A stretch of DNA of 64,000 bases, taken from the NCBI RefSeq assembly GCF_023278565.1, contig NC_064680.1:4340001-4404000 (forward strand). The letters run 5' to 3'. Under the pieces are notes generated by a model, which saw only the letters and a list, made by a program, of their open reading frames with translations, was not told the DNA's origin and made no database searches. The position numbers and the translations under genes are program-made. Positions 57,149 to 64,000 of this stretch are shown in pieces; positions within the stretch are counted from its first letter, which is position 1; each line of letters starts with the position of its first letter. Source of the stretch: Colletotrichum lupini. Taxonomy: Eukaryota; Ascomycota; Sordariomycetes; Glomerellales; Glomerellaceae.

Positions 57149-59489
57149 CTTCTGCGGTGTGTAATGAACGTGAAGAAAGAGTGAATGGATGGAAGTGACG
57201 ATTCTTGCCAAGCAGCGTAAAGATTCTCCTCAAGAAAGCATGGCGATCCCAAAGAACTTATACGTCTGCCCTTCCGCTCGATTTCCGCCAGCAAACACCC
57301 CCCCCCCCCCCCCCCTTGATCACGATGATCTCCATCCTACTTGCACCGCTGACCTTGTCGGGGCATTCTATACCCGGCGGCCTCAGGGTTGGGCCGCATG
57401 GGCTTCACAAACCAAACGCCACTGGTTCATCTCATGTCTTGAGAAAATAAACATGCTGGGTTTTGATCCGAGTCAACCGCCAAGTTGGAAACTAGGGCCT
57501 ACCTTGATGCACGAGTCGAGACGAGACGAGAAATGCTCTCCTACTGGTTGGACACGATCTAATCTAATCAATTCGACGGATCCCAACTTTCTGGATTCCT
57601 TGGCTGAGGCACCCCTTCTCCGTGGGGGGCCATCGTCAGTCATCCTGACTAATTGTGGGTGTTCTGGGTCCCAAGGACAACCGAGCCTCACGAGAAGGTC
57701 TCGAGTTGCCTAAACGGGATGGTTTTGGCGATACTTTTGACCCTCTCATGGATACCCTATCCACCATCGTCGGATCACCGGCGCATCAACCTCTACTTGA
57801 AGAGGAGTCAGCTCATAGCGACAGAGTCCTCCGCGAGGCGGTCTGCTAAGGGCCATCCAATCTAGGAGACGGGAGGGGCACCGTGCTAAGGGGGTCTCTA
57901 TCATAGGAAACCAGAATTCCTCACAGATAGCCAAGATTGCGCACGCCGAGACCTGTCAAGAGACCTGCCCGAGAAAGCAGGTTGATCGCAGCCGGATCCG
58001 GTCCTCCGAGGTCTTGGCTCGGACCAAGACTCCATGTCCAGCGGGTGCGAATATCGACGACATTGTTCGCTTGCATGCGCCTGTCGGTTATGTTTCTTCT
58101 TTGGCACTGGCTTAATTCATGCGCGTTTTCTGACCCAATGTAACGGAAACTCCGCCAGTGTGGATATGCTTCTGGTATGTTTTGTCGGACTTCTTGCGCA
58201 TAGTTTGGATGAACAGGAAAACGAGAGAGCCCTCCTAAAGAGATGAAATTAGGTTCTCGGCTCTAGGAGAAGAAGTGGGCCGCTGTCGAAATAGAGTGAA
58301 GGATCTCTTGTCGATTCGGAGCTTGGCGCGGATGCAGATTGCTTCCCTGCTAAATCTCTGGGTCGGGCTTAATGGTTTGAGTTATTATTCTCCGGGGGGT
58401 TTAACGGGTCTTTAGGAGAAAATCCGCCCTCGTCATTGGGGCTCCGGATTCCTCCAGCTCCGCGTGAAGTTCATAAACTTTTGCCTCAGGAAATTTGTGG
58501 GCTTCCCCGGTGATTCCATAGCCCAAGTATGGAGTCTCCCGCGCGGTTGTTCTTCACACCAAACCCCAGCAAAGAAATCAAAGTTTCTTATGATGGAGGT
58601 GATGTGCGATTTTTGTGTAGTGTTGGAAATGCAAATCTTCCTCAATGACAATCACAAAAAGAAAGAGAGAGAAAATTTGACAGAGCGTCGAGAACTGACA
58701 GCTTCGTTTTCGATATCGAAGAATGTCAAGAAGGGCATCATCACGTGATAGCCGCTGCCTCTGACGTAGAGCTAGACGAACAACCACCTCGAGTAAGATA
58801 GCCAAGCACAAAATGGAACACTGATGGGAATGGTTTCTGATACGCTCATTGCGGCTCTACAATGTTCAAATCCATGAAAGATCCACGTGCTTTCTATGGG
58901 CGTTGAATATGGATTTGATGACTAATTAAGATGAGGCTCTCTTAGTCTGAATGATACAGTCGCATTGAAATGGGTCTAGTAATAATGATAATATGCGCTC
59001 ACCCGACCCGACTCCCGACGCGACTCACGCGAGGGACGACAAACCCCCACGCCCAGATCGATAAGAATCCGTGCTCATCCTCGTAGCCATTTCTAAGGTC
59101 TTATAGGGCTTGGGTCCGTGACGCTTGGAGAAGGTCTGAGACCATAACGTATTTCTTACCCCTCGAGGTTTCTAAAGCTTGGACATATCTTGGGCAGCAC
59201 GGGGCTCGGAAAGGAAGTTGAGTATGGATAATTACTCAGCCTGGCTATTAAACATGTTGAGCCGCAACTATGTAAAAGGCATGCTGTTTAGGGCCATTTA
59301 CGTAATACTGAATCTGGTCCCTTTTGTGGCATTTAAGCAAAGGGTAAACTGAAGATTCTCTAAGTATAATACAAAAGATTGCCAGGCTTAATTAAGATCC
59401 TATATAGCACTAATTGATTAAAGCTTATAATATCTTTTATTTTTAAAATGCTAAGTGGTTATAGTAGTACAATTTGCGATAACTTTCTT
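57149..59489. other. Gene-free region with a C18 tract
   Basis: 2.3 kb with no supported gene. A run of 18 C occupies 57298-57315, about 150 bp upstream of the FMN oxidase start. GC content falls gradually toward the AT-rich block. Short frames (for example 57189-57713) show no domains. Confidence 0.55.
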
Positions 59490-62400
59490 TATATACTTTC
59501 TTTTAATATTATAGTTATTTATTATTATATTTATTTAGCAGACTAGTATTATTATTAGTAAATTTTCCCCTTTTCTAAAGTATAATTATTAATAAGTATA
59601 TAATATAGGGAAAAAGCTTATAAAGGCTAACTACCATTAGGGTTTAAAAGATAAATTATTAAAATTTACTTTTCCCTCGAAGTATATTACTAGCGCTTTA
59701 TATATATTTAAGCTACTCTTTTATTACTTAGTTCCCCTCTTTATATTCCCTAAGCTATTCCTTAACTAATAAGGCTTAATTAGCGAGGCTTAATAAGGTA
59801 CTCCCTCCCCTAGGTTTTATTTTAAAGCTTATTTATAGTTTATATATATTACGTTAATCCCTTATTTAAAAAGTCCTTAAATATATAGTATAAGGGCAAG
59901 TATAAGCAGCGCCCGTTAGTTTAAATATAAACCTTTTATTTTAAATAATAGCCCTATAATTTTATACTTAAGTCGCTCTTATTTATAAGCCGTTCTTACG
60001 ACTACTAGTACCTAAGTAGTTATTACCCCACTTTTATTTATTAATATTAACCCCTTTTTAAACTATTATAATTCTAAATTCTTTTTTTTTTTCGTAGTTT
60101 TTTTTTTTATATATAGTTTTTTATTTTTATTAGTATTTACGCTACTCTCTTATTATATAAATATTATAACTAACGAATATTTTTCAAATTCTTATTTTTA
60201 TATACTTCCCGTACCTAAGTAAGTTTCTTATAGAGTTATTTTATATTTATTATTAACTCGTTTTAATATAAATATAGCTTTTAATTACGAAATTATTATT
60301 ATTAATAATAGAATAGTTATTAATATTATAGGTACGCTTAGTAATAGTAATAATAGCGGTCTATTTAAAAAATTTAATATCCTTTTTATTTACCTTAATT
60401 TCGTATATATATTATTATTTATATACTACTTATACTAATTATTATAAACTCTTATTAAAAAAAAAAAAAAGCGAACGTTAAGAAGATTAGGGTTAGTTAA
60501 GTACGCCCGCTCCCTTATTCTATTTACATTATATATAAAGCGCTCGATTTAAAAATTAAGTATTATAATTAGCTAAGTTAGTAATTTATAGCCCTTAATT
60601 TACTTTTTTATTTAATACTTTTTTAAGATTTAGTATATGTTATATTAAGTATACTATATAAAACTATTTTTATAAAAATATAATAAGCGCTTAGCGCGGT
60701 TACTATTTTATTATTATTTTTACGTATTATATTAATAATATTTTAGGTCCCTAAGTCCGTAGAATTTACGGTCTAAACCTTATAAAGTACTACTCTTATT
60801 TTAAATAATAACGTTTATGATTTAGAAGCTTATTATTCTATTATTATTTTATTATTATTATTATTTAGGTTATTAATATTATTTTATAGCTCTAATAGAC
60901 CTACTAAATCGCTATTAATAATATATAAAAAGTACTTAAGCGCGCTAATAAAGAGGCCCGCTCGACCCTTATTATTAATAATAATAATAATAAGGTAGTT
61001 ATAAGCTCTTCCCGCGCTATATTTTTATTTTATAATAATATTATAATTATATTACTTTATACTATTTATAACGAGGTATACCGCTTAAATAATATTCTAA
61101 TTAATATATAGTCGCCCCGCTTATACTCCGTATTCGTAACTAATTATTTATAAATTCGTTAATAATAAAGAGATTATTTTTTTATAATAACTCTTAGGAT
61201 AATAGCTAAGGTAGCCCTTTTATATATAAAAGTAGTTCTCTTATAAATAAGGGTAGTCCTCTCGCGCGTTATAAAAATTAAAAAAACGGTTTATAATTAG
61301 TACGTTTATATTACTTAGTTATAGCTATATAGCCCCCCTTTTTTTTTATTAATAATTAGTTCGCTACGTTATTAAGTTTATTAAGAGCTAGGGCGCGCTA
61401 TTTAATTAAAACTCGTTTTTTATATATATTAATTAACGCTACGTTTTTAATATACTTAGCTAGCTCTTACGTATTTTTATTATTATTATATCCCTTTTAT
61501 TAAATTAAGTATTATTACCTCTTTTTTAGCCCTTTATATTATATAATATTCTTTATTTTATAAAGTAGCTCCCCGTTTATATCCCTAATAAATAAGGGCT
61601 TTTAAAAAGCTTCTTTATAATATTAATACGGCTTAAATAAGGATATATAAAATATATTATATATTTTATATTACGTTAATATATTTAGTTAATAAGCGAC
61701 CCCTACTGTTTTAATTATTAATTTAACTTTAAATAAGCCTAGATATTTATTAACTAACTTCTAACTAGGACGCTATTTATTAATATTCTTCTTTAATAAT
61801 AATACTTAATTACTTACTTTATATAATATATTTATTTTAGTTTTATTAATTTATTATTTATATATCTCGCGTGCTTTTTATATAAAAAGTTATAAAGCTT
61901 TTTAATTAGTTTATAATTAAGCTATACGCTCCTTAGTTAAGATATTTTATATACTATCTCGAGCCCTTATTAAGATTAATATAAAGTACGTAAATAAGAA
62001 CTTAAATAGGGCCTTAATAAGCGCTTTATAAATTACTAAGTACTAAGCGTTATTATATATAAACTTAGCTAAATAAAGACGCTATACCTAATTTAATTAG
62101 TTCTAAATATAAAAACAATAAAAATACTACTCTAAGTATTAATTTTACTATTTTATTTAATTATCTATTTATAAATAGAACGTAGTATTAAAATACCTCT
62201 TTATTACTAAGAAGTAATAAAAATAAGTTTAAAACTTATTTATAAATAACGACCCCTTATTAAAGACGATCCCTTTAAGTATTCTAAACTTAATAAAGAT
62301 TTTTATAAATAAGAGGTTTATAAATCTTTAGGCTATAAAGGTCGTCCTTATAATAATATAAATATTATATTTTATAAATCGGTTTATTATAACGAGTACT

Positions 62401-64000
62401 ATATTATAAGGGCGCTTCTTAATTAGCGTAGTTAATATAAATAAGCTTATAATAAAATCTAATAATATTTTTTATTACAGTTTAACCGGGGTAAATAGGG
62501 GGTATAATAAGCTATAGAGCTTATAATAACAAAGCTTTATTTATTAATATATTATATAAATATTAATATAACTTTTTATATCCTTACTTACTCTATTTTA
62601 GTAATAATAGCGTTTTAATAATACTATTATTCGCTTTATATTATAATATCTTATTATAAGTATATTATAATATATTTTAATAATCTCCCTCTTTAGCCCC
62701 TTATATAGCAATACGTAAGCGTAGTTATTATAATATAATAGCTTTTTTAAATTATATACTTAGTTTTATTATTATTTCTTTTTAACTAAGCAAGGCCGTT
62801 AGTTCTTTTTAATTTATTACTTATTTTTTATAAAAATATCCTCTTATTAAGTAGCCCGTAGTTAACTTATTATTAATAACCCCTCTTTATTAATTATTAT
62901 TTTAAATACTCTTATTATATCGGAGTTCTATAGAACGAGTAGCTTGCGATTTATAATTTTAATAATAAGCTTAAATAGCTTTTTAAATATTATATTATAA
63001 CTTTAATACCCTAGGCTCGTAGCCTTATTATATTTTTTAAAGTACTTTTTAAAGTTCCTTTAAGCTAAAGCTCTTAACCTCTTTTACTTATTTTTTTATA
63101 TTATTATTAATTTTATTTCTAAAATACTTATTATCCTTTTTATTTAAAAGCCGCTCCTATAGCTCGTCCTCGTATACTTAATTATTATAACTTTAAAAAG
63201 CTCTTATATATTTTTAGTACTATAAAGGTTTTTTTTTATTTTTAATAATAGCTCCTCTACTCTACTATTATTATTACTTTTATTATAATTAAGTCTTCGT
63301 AATAGTCTATTTACTAGGTTTTTTATACTTAGTTTAAACCTAATCTTAATATTAAATATTACGAATTCGTTTAGTTAGCATAGCTATCTCCCGTTTAATC
63401 TCTTTTTTATATTTAAGAATTATAAGTTAAAATAATTTATAAATACTATAACCTAATCTTAGTTATAAGCGAGGTAATATTATTAGTTCTTTAGTACGTC
63501 TATAATAATTAATAGCTTTATATTTCTTATATTATAATAGCTCTCCGTATTTATTAATTTCCTTAACTTATAAGTAATTAAGTACTAATTACCCTTAAAT
63601 AATTACGTAATTACTAAGCTAATAGCTCGAGTTAAAGCGTTTATTTATAACTATATAAATAGGGTAGGGTCGAAATATTATAATATTAGCGCGTTAGTAA
63701 ATATTATTAATAGCCTTTTAAATAACTTTATAGTAAGTATTAATAGCTCTAACTATTCCGGTTTTACTTTTTTTAATAAGTTTATTAAAAGTACTATTAT
63801 CTTAGCGTAGTTATTAATAAATCTATAGTAAAACCCCGTAAATTTAAAGAACGTTTATATATTTTTAACGCTCTTTAAAAATAGCTAATTTATTATAACT
63901 TCGGTACGCGCGGGTTCTATTTTTATACTTTTATTAAATATAATATATTTTAAAAAGCCTATATATAATATATAAAACTCGTATTTATTACTATTTAGAT
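59490..64000 (-). mobile_element. Ty3/gypsy chromovirus-type retrotransposon, RIP-mutated, runs off the right edge
   Basis: Extremely AT-rich block, almost free of CpA and TpG, with no open frame. Read on the minus strand from the right edge, degenerate remnants appear in gypsy order: the RT end with the FLGF.GFYRRFI-like block near 63.75-63.95 kb, RNase H, an H2C2 zinc region and DDE integrase core at about 62.15-62.75 kb, the YLGPFKV-like integrase tail near 61.72-61.75 kb, and a chromodomain remnant near 61.49-61.59 kb. RT/RNase H before integrase separates it from the copia elements. The 5' LTR, gag and most of RT lie outside the window. The left boundary at about 59.4-59.5 kb is judged from composition; the 3' LTR cannot be delimited without its partner. 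Confidence 0.85.

Noticed and set aside
57189..59300. Several short frames right of the FMN oxidase gene
   Set aside because: None shows a domain, intron pattern or family similarity; the region is treated as non-coding.
11713..64000. Possibility that the AT-rich blocks are mitochondrial insertions or centromere
   Set aside because: Paired LTRs, target duplications and copia/gypsy domain remnants in correct order explain the copia blocks, and gypsy domain order explains the right block. A centromere cannot be judged from this window.
1..64000. CRISPR arrays, tRNA or rRNA genes
   Set aside because: No regularly spaced repeats, and no cloverleaf or rRNA core sequence noticed by eye. CRISPR is not expected in a fungus. 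A tRNA scan would be needed to exclude tRNA genes.

Overview
The window looks like the genome of a filamentous ascomycete (Pezizomycotina), most likely a plant-associated Sordariomycete. Genes carry short introns (about 45-165 nt) with GTAAGT/GTGAGT donors. They encode Zn(II)2Cys6 regulators, fungal sugar and anion transporters, a NACHT NLR-like protein and plant-polysaccharide enzymes. GC-balanced gene islands alternate with very AT-rich blocks whose retrotransposons carry a strong repeat-induced point mutation (RIP) signature. The genus cannot be decided from the sequence.

Layout. 1-11.3 kb: a secreted HAD phosphatase (cut by the left edge), a GH88 glucuronyl hydrolase, an 8-exon Zn2Cys6 regulator and a DUF2264 protein. 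11.3-19.1 kb: a reverse solo LTR, then full-length RIP-mutated Ty1/copia element A. 19.1-23.1 kb: a small charged protein, a second solo LTR, a PrxQ/Bcp-like peroxiredoxin and a decayed P450. 23.6-29.5 kb: a 1,460-residue NACHT NLR-like protein with a C-terminal ZZ-like zinc finger, then a GNAT acetyltransferase with an apparent frameshift. 29.7-38.7 kb: a Dal5-type permease, a third solo LTR, an SDR and a sugar transporter that share a promoter, and a probable L-rhamnose 1-dehydrogenase with a solo LTR inside its intron. 39.2-48.9 kb: a second Zn2Cys6 regulator split inside an exon by copia element B. 48.9-57.1 kb: a class II aldolase with an in-frame stop, a divergent SMP-30 lactonase, an OPT transporter and a secreted FMN-dependent 2-hydroxyacid oxidase. 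59.5-64 kb: a RIP-mutated Ty3/gypsy chromovirus on the minus strand, running off the right edge.

How the genes may work together (inference). The sugar transporter, L-rhamnose dehydrogenase-like SDR, lactonase and aldolase-family gene look like part of a non-phosphorylated L-rhamnose (or related deoxy-sugar) oxidative route. GH88 at the left end could release breakdown products of pectin side chains. Rhamnonate dehydratase, the usual aldolase and lactaldehyde dehydrogenase are not in the window. The local regulator and the aldolase-like gene are both broken, so the cluster appears to be decaying around element B.

One copia family accounts for six insertions in about 37 kb: two full-length copies of about 7.42 kb and four solo LTRs of about 202-206 bp, each solo LTR with a perfect 5-bp target-site duplication. 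The full-length copies are heavily C-to-T mutated on both strands, while the solo LTRs look largely unmutated.
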